Positions 12,345-21,268 of a stretch of 64,000 nt of DNA are shown here, piece by piece. Source of the DNA: Hybos culiciformis. Taxonomy: Eukaryota; Arthropoda; Insecta; Diptera; Hybotidae. The notes beneath the pieces were generated by a model, which saw only the letters and a program-made list of their open reading frames with translations, did no database searches and had not been told where the DNA came from. The DNA lies in assembly GCA_964007475.1 (NCBI GenBank), contig OZ023273.1:109304485-109368484 (forward strand), read 5' to 3'. The position numbers were made by a program, and so were the translations under genes. Each line of letters begins with the position of its first letter. Positions within the stretch are counted from its first letter, which is position 1.

Positions 12345-12561
12345 TTCGCGATCTTTTTACGTGAAGCAAAGAAGTCGACATGGGCGCTTTTATGAACGAG
12401 GTCGACAAATATTTAAAATTTTTTTGGTTAATTTCTCAATAAAATTATGAGAAATGAATTTTCTAGCTTTTAAAATTACATGAAGCAAAAAGTCGACAAT
12501 TGTTAAAATTTGTGACAATTGTCGATTGTCGACCGGTGACAATTGTTATATGATTCCACCC
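12345..12561 (-). repeat. TIR B', right copy
   Basis: Inverted partner of 9667-9885. The end ATTCCACCC abuts the CTG target copy and then GGATCG of the Myb-like gene. It includes the GTCGACCGGTGACAATTGTT block and two GAAGCAAA motifs. Confidence 0.85.
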
Positions 12562-13061
12562 CTGGATCGTTTCCCGTTTTTGTGTTGTGATCTTTTGTTT
12601 TAGTGTACTTATATTTTAAGGCGGCAAATTTCTTACGGCATTGATCTGCAGTATACTTGAAGTTTTTTTCAGCAAGTGAATCAGAAATTTCAAGCCATAT
12701 TTTTGAGTTTGTTGTAGAGGAGTCTTTAAATCTGTTGAAATTTTTTTTGTACTCCTCCAACAAACTTATTATGGCGAAATGTTTCCACTTTGCTTTTTGG
12801 GAGTTCGAAAAAATTGCTTCCAACTCCTCTGCATCATCAAATATTCCAGCTAAAATTACAAAAAAAAAAAAATTAAATTTTGATTTTTTTTTTCTTTTGA
12901 ATTCATAAAAATATTTACCTGGCATATCTGGTACAATAATTTCTTCACTAATTTCATATTCATCAACAACAATATTCTGGTTTTCTAAAAATTATTATAA
13001 TTTTTTTAATTTTTTATGTTTTAATTAATAATTAAATTTAAATTTAATTATAAAAATAAAA

Positions 13062-13342
13062 TAATTTTCTTACCCATATTTGCCGCTTTTTTTTTTCTAT
13101 TCAATTTTAGTTTTTGAATTCACTTAAAAGTATACCTACAAATTTAGTTTGTTATGGGAAATTTAAAATTTCCCTTTGCAGAATTTGAAAAAGTAAAATT
13201 GAATTTGTGAACGGATTTAGGACAAAATTATTTCATTTTTTTAAATAACAGCAGTAAAATCGTGTCGTTCACAAATTAAAAAACCTGGAATATTAAATCC
13301 GATTGCAATTTTTTCAATAATCGCTAATAAGTGAACAGACTC
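13062..13342 (-). repeat. Right Harbinger TIR (about 281 bp)
   Basis: Inverted partner of the left TIR. It contains the 5' leader, start codon and first donor site of the Myb-like gene, so the gene's promoter must lie inside the TIR. Flanked on the outside by TAA (13343-13345). The sequence following that TAA matches the end of the satellite unit further right. Confidence 0.9.
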
Positions 13343-13387
13343 TAAGTTTATCAATTTTCATACAACATTCAATAAAAAACTATTACT

Positions 13388-13433
13388 ATTTGCCGCGAGA
13401 GGGACTGTTTATTTGCCGCGAAAGGGACTGTTT
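13388..13433 (+). repeat. 23-bp direct tandem duplication
   Basis: TTTGCCGCGAGAGGGACTG plus TTTA is followed immediately by the same 23-base unit with one G-to-A change. It lies just outside the right Harbinger end. Confidence 0.8.
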
Positions 13434-13441
13434 ACATTTTA

Positions 13442-13813
13442 TAAGCGAGTCACACTACAACTAAAAAGCCACTACTCATGACGGCTTTTTTAAATGCGTT
13501 CACACTTGCACTTTTTGGTTTTTTTTCTTCTTTTTTCTCGTTTTGTCATATCTTTTTCCTTTTTTTTTGGGAATTTTTTTTGTTTTTTTATTCGTTTTTT
13601 TTAAAAAATTGCCGCCAACTTCCTGAAAGTATGCAATTGTTAGTTTATTTTTTTCTCACAGAGCTCATTTGTTATTTGATCCCTGATTTTCTAGTGGCTT
13701 TTTGAAAAGCCACTAGCTTTTTTTTCTTTTTTTTGTATGGAAAAAGCCACGAAATAGCCACAACGATGATAGCTTTTTCAAAAAGCCATTAAAAAGCCGA
13801 AGTGTGACAGCCT
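13442..13813. mobile_element. Inverted-repeat (MITE-like) element with AAAAGCCAC motifs
   Basis: The left end AAGCGAGTCACACT is mirrored by AGTGTGACAGCCTT on the right. Inward, both sides carry AAAAAGCC/GGCTTTTT motifs, and the middle has a perfect 26-base palindrome (13691-13716, CTAGTGGCTTTTT with its complement). No convincing target duplication. An open frame across it is low-complexity and not a gene. Confidence 0.55.
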
Positions 13814-13816
13814 TAT

Positions 13817-15292
13817 TATCAAATCATATAAAATGCGACGGCGTCGACTCATTATTTAAACTTTAAAAAAATTAACAGGTATCGTTAATATTGACTGTTT
13901 CGACAACCCATTTATTTAAATTTTTTTCACCCATAAGTATGTGCTATTTTTCGCCATTGGGGCACTATTTGAATATTTAACGAAGTATGACTCTTTTGTT
14001 TACATTTGTTTTCACCCATAAGTATGTGCCTTTTTTCGCCATAGGAGTCGCTATTTGGAGATTTAAATAAGTGAATACTTATAAATTTAAATTTTTTGTT
14101 TTTGTTGTTTTTGCAACACAAAAAAAAAAGAAATATCATAAGCCAAAATGGCAAAGTATCGAAATATTTAACGCCGGCAGACGACTCGACTTGCCTTGGT
14201 ACCGAATAGCGCCTTTATATTGGCAAAATAATACTGACAAAATTATACAAGATTTTTATTAACATTGAAATTAGTATGAAAATCTAAATTTTATTTGAAC
14301 TATAAAATATTAATTAGTTAATAATAAAAAATTAATATTTAATAAATATTTTATTTTATAAATATTTTATAAATTGTAATAAAATTTAAGTTTATCAATT
14401 TTCATACAAAGTTCAATAAAAAATACAAGAGCCGGCGGGACGTTTGATAGATGTGAAACATCGGAATTATTTTGTACAGAAAAGAAAACTTAAAAAAAAT
14501 TAACAGGTATCGTTAATATACTTATAAATTTTAATTTTTTGTTTTTGTTGTTTTTGCAACACAAAAAAAAAAACAATTGTCAGCCGTAGCAAAGTATCGA
14601 AATATCTAACGCCGGCAGACGACTTGACTTGACTTGACTTGGTACCGATAGCGCCTTTATATTGACAAAATTATACAAAATTTATATTTATTTACATTGA
14701 AATTAGTATGAAAATCTAAATTTTATTTGAAATATAAAATATTAATTAGTTAAAAATAAAAAAATAATATTTTCTAAGTATTTTATTAATATTTTATAAA
14801 ATCAAATAAAATTTAAGTTTTCATCAAATCATATAAAATGCGACGGCGTCGACTCATTATTTAAACTTTAAAAAAATTAACAGGTATCGTTAATTTACTT
14901 ATAAATTTTAATTTTTTGTTTTTGTTGTTTACAACACAAAAAAAACAAATATCATAGCCAAAATGGCAAAGTATCGAAATATCTAATATAATGACTTGAC
15001 TTGCCTTGGTACCGAATAGCGCCTTTATATTGGCAAAATAATACTGACAAAATTATACAAGATTTTTATTAACATTGAAATTAGTATGAAAATCTAAATG
15101 TTATTTGAACTATAAAATATTAATTAGTTAATAATAAAAAATTAATATTTAATAAATATTTTATTTTATAAATATTTTATAAATTGAAATAAAATTTAAG
15201 TTTATCAATTTTCATACAAAGTTCAATAAAAAAAACAAGAGCCGGCGGGACGTTTGATAGATGTGAAACATCGGAATTATTTTGTACAGATA
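13817..15292 (+). repeat. Tandem satellite, three copies of a unit of about 340-480 bp
   Basis: The units share ATAAAATGCGACGGCGTCGA, TTAACAGGTATCGTTAAT, CAAAGTATCGAAATAT (14149, 14590, 14968), TTGGTACCGA(A)TAGCGCC and a long A/T block. Two units also share a TTCAATAAAAAA block followed by GAGCCGGCGGGACGTTTGAT. The first copy is interrupted by a pair of roughly 80-base repeats (CACCCATAAGTATGTGC at 13929 and 14013). The unit's A/T block also matches the sequence just outside the right Harbinger end (13343-13380). The short frames here are repeat shadows. Confidence 0.85.
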
Positions 15293-15483
15293 ATATTGAT
15301 AGGTAACTTTGATAGAATTTTGGATTTTAATTTTATAAATTTCATTGGATGTTTACTATTCTTTTTGTTTTATTTCTATTAATTATTAATGCAAACCAAA
15401 GAACACAATATTTATTAAAATACCTAAAAAAATGTAATAAAAATATAATAATTTTTTTTAACTTTTTTTTTTTTGTTTATCAT

Positions 15484-15622
15484 GTACCGACAGACGCCGA
15501 CGCGATCATATTTTTGGTCGCTGCGGCTTAGCAGCGATATTTTCAAATTTTTTTGGAACTGCTGCTAAAACAAAAATCATTGCTCGCTCAAAATCTATGA
15601 TCGCGTCGGAGTGTGTACCGAC
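15484..15622. repeat. 139-bp imperfect palindrome
   Basis: GTACCGACAGACGCCGACGC and the mirrored GCGTCGGAGTGTGTACCGAC bracket a short centre, with GATCATA/TATGATC next to them inside. A G/C-rich palindrome of this length fits a small MITE. No target duplication was seen. Confidence 0.6.
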
Positions 15623-15780
15623 ACTATGTACTGACACTAAAGTGTTCAAATTTTTAATAAATTTTTCCATAAGAGCGTAGAATAAGGAACTACGTTCCAA
15701 AAAAGAATGATAATCACAAAAAGTAAGATTATCATGATAAGATTTCATTGTCTGAACAAGGCATAAGTTGATTTAGTTAA

Positions 15781-16321
15781 GAGCCCTCCACTTGAAATTC
15801 TTTTTTCTATTTCTGTTTTCTATTTTTGCAGTTTTTTTTTGTTTTATTTTACAGAAAATAAACGGCCGTGAAAAATGCGACAAAATTGTACGAAAAACAC
15901 CTCTACCAGAAAATCACAAAACTATATTTGAATTTGATTTCTGTGCAGAAACTGTAATTTATCAAAAAAATTTAAAAATTCTTAGAAATAAATGAAATTA
16001 ATTAAAAATTGTTTAGGAAATTAAAGAAATTCAAAATTTCTCGTCACCAGCCCTGGAGAGTGGTATTTTAGCTTTATTTCTGCGTTTGAGATTTTTTATT
16101 ATCTTTTTCCTTTACTTCAGAATCCAAACAAATGTGTTCAAGTTTTTTAAAGGCTCGTTTGGGCCAAAAAACTCAAAATTTAAAAAATCCGCCTCACCTA
16201 TCCTGGAGCCAGTTATATACTTTCTAACATATCAAAAAATCACTTCAGTCTAGATTGTAGTAACCCCACAATCAAAGCCAAACTAAGACGAATTTTTTGC
16301 AATTATTCACAATGAGGGCTC
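15781..16321. mobile_element. 541-bp TTAA-flanked element
   Basis: GAGCCCTC at the left end is mirrored by GAGGGCTC at the right, and both are flanked by TTAA (15777-15780, 16322-16325). TTAA duplications are the signature of piggyBac-type insertion, so a non-autonomous piggyBac-like MITE is the simplest reading, although the TIR is only about 8 bases. Its interior resembles 33375-33745 in the same order (CTATTTCTG, a T-rich run, AAACCTCT-like, CAGAAACT, TTATATTATCTTTT-like, CGGCTCAC). No coding region. Confidence 0.6.
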
Positions 16322-16325
16322 TTAA

Positions 16326-17267
16326 ACAACAACTTATATTATTTCCATTATTTAAATATTATTGATAAATGAACTATGAAATAATTAAGGATATCTTATC
16401 TTATTTTAAATTTTAAATTTATCTTCAACATTGATTTGATTCAAATTGTTCCTCCCTGTAATTTCTTCCAATAATAATATCATTGAATTATTATTACATT
16501 ATAACAAGTATATTCCTAATACTGACAATCGCTTTACTAAATAATTTTCTAAACCTTGTGAACCATATCAATAATTAATACTATTGCATTAAATTTTCAA
16601 TATTAATATGAAATATTTATGAAAATTCCATTAAATACTCATTCTAATCAAATTCTGGAATTTTGATTTTTAATTCATTAATATCTTTTAAATGAACATT
16701 AGAGGATATGAAGAGTATTATATAAGTACAATATCGTTTATTTTTTTGCTATGTAAATAAAGTTGTTGAATCAATCATTTTTATATATTAGATTTCATAA
16801 ATTTTCACGCCGAGATCTTCTGTCGTTGTATAGTTTTGTCAATTATTGGATAATGATTTCTTTTAATGAACCTGGCAAAGTAAACATTTAAGCTTAATTT
16901 AATTGCTTTATTATTGTTTTTGACTGCTGTATCATTTTTTAAAAACAAGCTTAACGTAGTGGATACTTATTTTAAAAACAAAATACTTAACTGATGAGCT
17001 TTCTTCTCTTTTAGATTAAAACAAAACAATTGTATAAATGTAAACCATCGAATAGGTATTTTGTCGATCAAAAAAGAAACCAGGGTCTATCAAAAAATTG
17101 TTAAATTATAGAATGAATTTAGTTTTTTTAATAATTTAGTTTCAAAATCCTTGTAAATAAATTTAAATAAAAAGAATTAAACAGAGTTTGCTTATTTTTT
17201 GTGTATGAGGATGTTTTTTGCAAAAACAATTTTTCTTTTGATATATATTTGTATGTATATATGTATG

Positions 17268-17303
<36 letters not shown>

Positions 17304-17860
17304 AAAAACTTAAATTTTGATCTTCACAATTTATTTTTAATTTTTGGTTCACTGAATTGGGTTAAGCGGATTTGAGTTTTTAAATGAAAAATTTTCAATG
17401 ACATACTTAATAAAAAAAAAATTATTTGAAGAAAATAATATGTTTTTTCCGGACAAAAAGCAAAGAACTTCTTTCATAATTCTATATAAAAGTTTTGTTG
17501 TAAATTCGCAGAATAAATTAGAAAAATTATTTTTTTTTTTAATAAATTCAATTCTATCGTTTTTCCAAACAAACGCTTTTCAAATTATAATTTCCGAAAG
17601 ATTTTTCTACAATATTATGTTTATTTGAGGTTAATTTCGAACTCCCTTAACACAATATGCTATAGAAACTGTTTATAATATTAATAAGACAGAATTTAAA
17701 GTAATTTCAAAGAAAATTTGAATTAAAAAAAATTATAACTTAAATAAATACCTTTTGAAATGATTTTTAAAGTGCTCGACTTATAAAAATTATAAAATTA
17801 CATTAAAATGTGAACTTAAAAAAAATAATAATATATTCAGTTCTCAATAGAATTTTTTTA
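16326..17860. other. AT-rich DNA without recognisable genes
   Basis: Only A/T-rich sequence with a TGTATATATG microsatellite and a poly-T run around 17250-17303. The open frame near 17400-17628 is low-complexity and unsupported. Confidence 0.6.
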
Positions 17861-17869
17861 TAGTAGATT

Positions 17870-18010
17870 ACAATACATGTTAAGAAAATTTGTTATTCTT
17901 GCGAGTTGTGTATACACACAAACACATAGACACGAGTCATTGACGAGTGTCTATGTGTTTGTGTGTATACACAACGAGCTGTATAACAAATTTGATTAAC
18001 ATGTATTGTA
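17870..18010. repeat. 140-bp near-perfect palindrome
   Basis: Arms 17870-17934 and about 17946-18010 are inverted copies containing GTGTATACACACAAACACAT and ACATGTTAA blocks, with a very short centre. A diverged version with a longer centre lies at 45958-46134, so the palindrome is a conserved part of the element. Confidence 0.9.
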
Positions 18011-18160
18011 TACTGCTTTAATGTGCATGGGAGAGGGAGTTGAAAACAATACATTTACAATGAAAAAAATAAACAAAAAAGTTCAAAATGAAGCAAGGAA
18101 ATAAAATTTAATTAATACGGAAGTAAATTTATTTCTCGAAATGATTTCAAACCGGATGAT

Positions 18161-18320
18161 TTAAGATCAGCTAATTCCTAAAATATTAAAAAAAAATTAG
18201 TAATTTTTCCAAAAAAAATTATTCATTTTCTTTTTTGCAAAAAAAAAATTCGAATAATTTTTTTTTAGAAAAATTACTAATTTTTTTTTTTATTATTTTA
18301 GGAACTAATGGTCTTCTTAA
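18161..18320. repeat. 160-bp palindrome with A/T arms
   Basis: TTAAGATCAGCTAATTCCTA on the left is mirrored by TAGGAACTAATGGTCTTCTTAA on the right. AAAATTAGTAATTTTTC and its complement sit inside, around a TTTTGCAAAA centre. It lies in the part of locus 1 that is missing from the compact copy, so it is probably a separate small insertion. Confidence 0.7.
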
Positions 18321-18812
18321 ATTTTATTTAATTTTATTTTTAATTATTAAAAAAAATAATAATAATTTTTTTTTATAATTAAAAATAAAATCAAATAATA
18401 ATCATATAATTATAATTTATATTTACAATAAATAATCTCCTTGTTGCTGCCATTTTCCTCGTTTGTTGATAAAAGAAAAAAAAATTCTTACTTGACATTT
18501 GACAATTGACACCAGACTTTATAATGACAACAAAGATATTTTCAGGGTTACCATTGTTCTATTTTTATTCATTTTGTTTTTTTGAATAAAAATAAGTGCA
18601 ATTTTTGAAGTGTGGTTTAAATTTTTGTACTAAAATCCAACCACACTCGTTTAAAAATTTAGTAGTAGAGGTTCGAAGATCCTTTAAAAATAGTAGATTG
18701 AAACACATGTTAAGAAAATTCATCGACTGATCGACTGGCCGCTTTTTAGAAAAAAAAAAAAAATAGCCGCGTATTTTTTTATTGGTTCTTTTTTTTTTTT
18801 TTTTGTTTGCTC

Positions 18813-18859
18813 AGAGGGAAAATATAGATTAGCTCAGAGGGAAAATATAGATTTTTAGC
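18813..18859 (+). repeat. Tandem duplication GCTCAGAGGGAAAATATAGA
   Basis: The block GCTCAGAGGGAAAATATAGAT followed by TA is repeated directly with no spacer. Confidence 0.8.
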
Positions 18860-19014
18860 ATTATAAACTAAGCTTTGTTTGACATTGATATGATGCATGT
18901 GAGAGGTATACATTCGCAATTTTTTTTTTTTTTTGTATTTGTCTGTATTGAAATATTGTGAGTGTGACTGATATTATTTTTGTTTATAGTATTATATTAC
19001 GCAGTTCAAAATGA

Positions 19015-19160
19015 AGAATGTAAATACAATATAGAGCAATGTAAATACAATTTACATCACAGGGAAATGTAAATACAATTTACATTCCTCTATAATTGCA
19101 TGTGTATTGATGCATGTAATGGACCATTTACCGAGCTAAATTTCCGAATGTAAATACAAC
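19015..19160. repeat. Cluster of GTAAATACAATTTAC palindromes
   Basis: ATGTAAATACAA occurs five times (about 19019, 19040, 19070 and 19148 among them). Two of them extend into the near-palindrome ATGTAAATACAATTTACAT. They lie at the terminus of the foldback element, and the corresponding place in the second copy carries GTATTTAC/TTATTTAC variants. The layout resembles subterminal protein-binding sites. Confidence 0.7.
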
Positions 19161-19512
19161 TTACCGAAGCCCTGCGCATTAAAATTCTTTAAAAATAATA
19201 TATAGTTCTTGGAAACTAGTAAAAATGAACAAATTGTCAGGAAAATATTTATAATATTTTTGTGAAAGATCACATATTGTTTCAGAGAAGCAAAGTAAAT
19301 ATTTTCATACCTAATGCAATTTTGTTTTTAGATTCTTATAAAAGTTTTCAAATATTCAAGCTAAGAATAATTTTATCAATAAAATTTCTTAATTATTTAT
19401 GATAACTTTATTTATTAATAACTTTTTCTATCTTCAAGGTTTGAAAGGCGAATTATAGTCAAGTATCAACTAAGATAAAATAATTCGAACCCAATGCTAT
19501 ACTAAACTAAAT

Positions 19513-19740
19513 CAGGCCTGGGCAACCCAAAACATAAGCGAGCCAATTTTAAAAAATCCCAAAAATGAAAGAGCCGCAAATTTTTTTAATAATTAAAAAT
19601 GTCAAAACAGTCGATTCTAGTTAGAATTGTTAGAATTGTTCTTCGAACCGCATGCAGTGTAAAAAAAATTATTTCCGGAGCCGCATAAATTTATGATATG
19701 AGCCGCATGCTGCTCAAGAGCCGCAGTTTACCCAGGTCTG
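19513..19740. mobile_element. 228-bp hAT MITE with perfect 8-bp duplications
   Basis: The ends CAGGCCTGGGCAA and the mirrored TTTACCCAGGTCTG are flanked by AACTAAAT on both sides (19505-19512 and 19741-19748). Eight-base duplications with CAGG-type ends define the hAT superfamily. The interior has GAGCCGCA(A/T) repeats in both orientations, typical of the hAT ends that resemble GGCTC...GAGCC. No coding capacity. Confidence 0.9.
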
Positions 19741-19748
19741 AACTAAAT

Positions 19749-21268
19749 GATTATAATAACTTACGATTTTTTTTAATTTTAATGGAATTCAATTTAAATT
19801 ATTGGTAAAAGGTTATAGGATTCTTTCTGATTGAGTCACCCTACCAATCATTGGCATAATAATACAATTATACAGAGATCAATATTAGCAAGAAATTAAA
19901 AAAGAAAATCTGAAAAATTTATCAATTCTTTACTTTTGCTGTCTTCAACAACATAGTCGCATTTTAATCATATGTACATGTATTATGTATGATAAATTAG
20001 AATATATTAAATTTTAATTAGATCGTTTTTTTTCTGCAATTTGTAAAATTTCTTTGCTAACAACCTTATAAGTAAAGCAAAAAAAATATATATATACACT
20101 TTTTCCCTAATCAGCGTGAAAGGTAATAAATTTACAAAGTTCATTATTTATTATCTAAGTATAATGATTATTTATGAAAATTTTCCTGCTGATTATTTTA
20201 CCTGCAGTTCTTAATTTGATTATCATATATATAGTTAGTTGGTAAAGTATAGTACTAGTATAATACCATTGGAATAATAATAATAATAAATATTTCAGAA
20301 CAATATTTAAGGTGCATCTATCCTAAAAATGCATTTAAAAATTTTGTGTATACATATAGTATTGCACTGTACATTTTCTCCCAACACACACACACTATAC
20401 ATATATGGAATATTGTTTGTAAGTCGATAAAGTTTTCCAATTTAAAAGTTATTTTTTTCTTTCTCTAAGAAACTTTCTCATACAACAAATATCTAATTAA
20501 TAAACATTCTATGTGTTTTTGTTTTTTAATTTATACCCATGTATTGTATTTATATAATAATAATTGTATTATATATATTAGCAGTAATGTTGTGCATAAT
20601 ACCATGAAGATATAATTTTTTATGAAAAATAGTAAAAATATGCTGTGTGAATTAATAAATTATAGATCTTCTAAAATATTACAGATTAGATGCCTTTTAA
20701 ATATTTAAGTTGGTTGTTATTGTACTGGAAATTATAAAGAAAATTATTAATAAAAGTTAGAATTCAGAATAGTTAGAACTTTATATATACTTTGTTATTC
20801 ATATGAAAAAACATTATAAATGTATGAACATGAAGATTATTATGTGTAAGTCAATTGTATATAAATAAATATAGTATTAGTATACAATGTATATTGAAAA
20901 TGAAACTTATACGGTGTTGGTCAAAATACTTTCAACTATTTTATTTTCATTATTTCTCGAATAAAATTAAAGTTTTCTTATAAGGTTAATATTATGTTTT
21001 TGTCATTTAGAGACGGACAAAGTGTATAGCTTTTACTTTTTAGTTTTTAATGACGCGTCGCAGAAAATTTGTCAGTTTCATACCATTTCAAAAGCAATTC
21101 AATTAATTTAACCACTTTTGAAAGTGTCTAAAAAAAAACAACGTTGAATACTATGAAGAAAAAAAACAGTGTAAATTTCTTTACTCATTTTCATTTTCAT
21201 TTTCTTTTTTTTTTTTTTCATTCTAAGCCAATTAAACACAATTTTTTTTGTGAAAAAAAACGGCTACA
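19749..21268. other. AT-rich DNA without recognisable genes
   Basis: A/T-rich with an ACACACAC microsatellite near 20387. The block ACGGTGTTGGTCAAAATACT (20911) looks like a transposon terminus but has no partner in view. Confidence 0.5.

Larger units (their letters stand above)
9489..12561. mobile_element. 3.07-kb insertion in the Myb-like gene, CTG target duplication
   Basis: The outer ends read AGGTGGAAT (9489) and ATTCCACCC (ending 12561). Each is flanked by CTG (9486-9488 and 12562-12564). The two ends belong to different TIR pairs (A on the left, B on the right). There is no recognisable coding region inside. The three-base CTG duplication matches the CWG target known for part of the PIF/Harbinger group, but three bases are weak evidence and the superfamily is not certain. 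Position inside a codon of a protein gene shows it is an insertion and not an ordinary intron. Confidence 0.75.
9100..13077 (-). pseudogene. Harbinger Myb/SANT-like DNA-binding protein, disrupted by a 3-kb insertion
   Basis: This is the second protein of PIF/Harbinger elements, thought to bind the ends and carry the transposase into the nucleus. Reading leftward, exons are 13077-13074 (ATGG), 12984-12919, 12849-12562 and, after the insertion, 9485-9100. Introns are GTAAGA...TTTTTAG and GTAAAT...ATTTTAG, both in frame. The product would be about 247 residues: an acidic N-terminus (MENQNIVVDEYEISEEIIVP), then a Myb/SANT-like domain (WKHFAIISLLEEY ... IWLEISDSL ... TADQCRKKFAALKYKY ... TGNDP), then AFFKYERQFDDMF and KEHFMAP, a basic nuclear-signal-like run (PPRKRKK) and a charged coiled-coil C-terminus. 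The insertion (9489-12561) splits the codon after GNDP. Joining the flanks at one CTG/CAG copy gives GNDPAFFKY in frame. The gene points toward the transposase and starts inside the right TIR. Confidence 0.88.
6506..13342. mobile_element. PIF/Harbinger DNA transposon, two genes, nearly complete
   Basis: The ends GAGTCTGTTCACTTATTA are inverted at 6506 and 13342, with TAA target duplications at 6503-6505 and 13343-13345. Three-base TAA/TTA duplications, long TIRs, a DDE_Tnp_4-type transposase and a Myb/SANT-like second protein are together diagnostic of PIF/Harbinger. In this superfamily the Myb-like protein helps the transposase enter the nucleus and bind the ends. The element is 6.84 kb, far longer than usual, because a hairpin (6790-7096) and a 3.07-kb insertion (9489-12561) sit inside it. 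Both genes are broken in this copy, so it cannot move by itself, but the defects are few and the copy looks young. Confidence 0.93.
5936..15763. mobile_element. Outermost fossil element with TAA duplications
   Basis: The left end TGCCTTGTTCAGACAA begins at 5936 and its reverse complement ends at 15763. Each is flanked by TAA (5933-5935 and 15764-15766). Further in, both arms carry the palindromic block GGAACGTAGTTCC followed by TTA (6293 onward on the left; 15691-15703, inverted, on the right) and ATCATGAT-type motifs. The arms differ in length, so one is rearranged. TAA duplications fit PIF/Harbinger. Everything between the arms, including the complete Harbinger element, would then be later insertions. 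An alternative is two solo ends that happen to share a flank. Confidence 0.55.
17861..19187 (+). mobile_element. Foldback-type element, locus 1 (two partial copies)
   Basis: It starts TAGTAGATTACAATACATGT and ends TTGTATTTAC/CTTACCGAAG...GCGCATTAAAATT. The reverse complement of both ends matches 45723-46146, which is a compact 424-base copy. The compact copy's middle corresponds to 18000-18093 followed directly by 19004-19187. The 13-base GTTCAAAATGAAG occurs at both junctions (18081 and 19004). A second terminus-like block (TAGATTGAAACACATG, 18692) suggests a second copy or a composite. There is no coding region. Confidence 0.7.

Noticed and set aside
12101..12450. Overlapping open frames on both strands at 11.9-12.5 kb as candidate genes
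   Set aside because: They lie in the diverged palindrome (D) and TIR B'. Frames mirror each other and have no recognisable motif.
9489..12561. The 3-kb gap in the Myb-like gene as an ordinary intron
   Set aside because: No GT donor in the right phase, inverted repeats at both edges and CTG on both sides fit an insertion better.
18669..18684. GGTTCGAAGATCC as part of a tRNA
   Set aside because: No acceptor stem, D-arm or anticodon arm could be placed around it.
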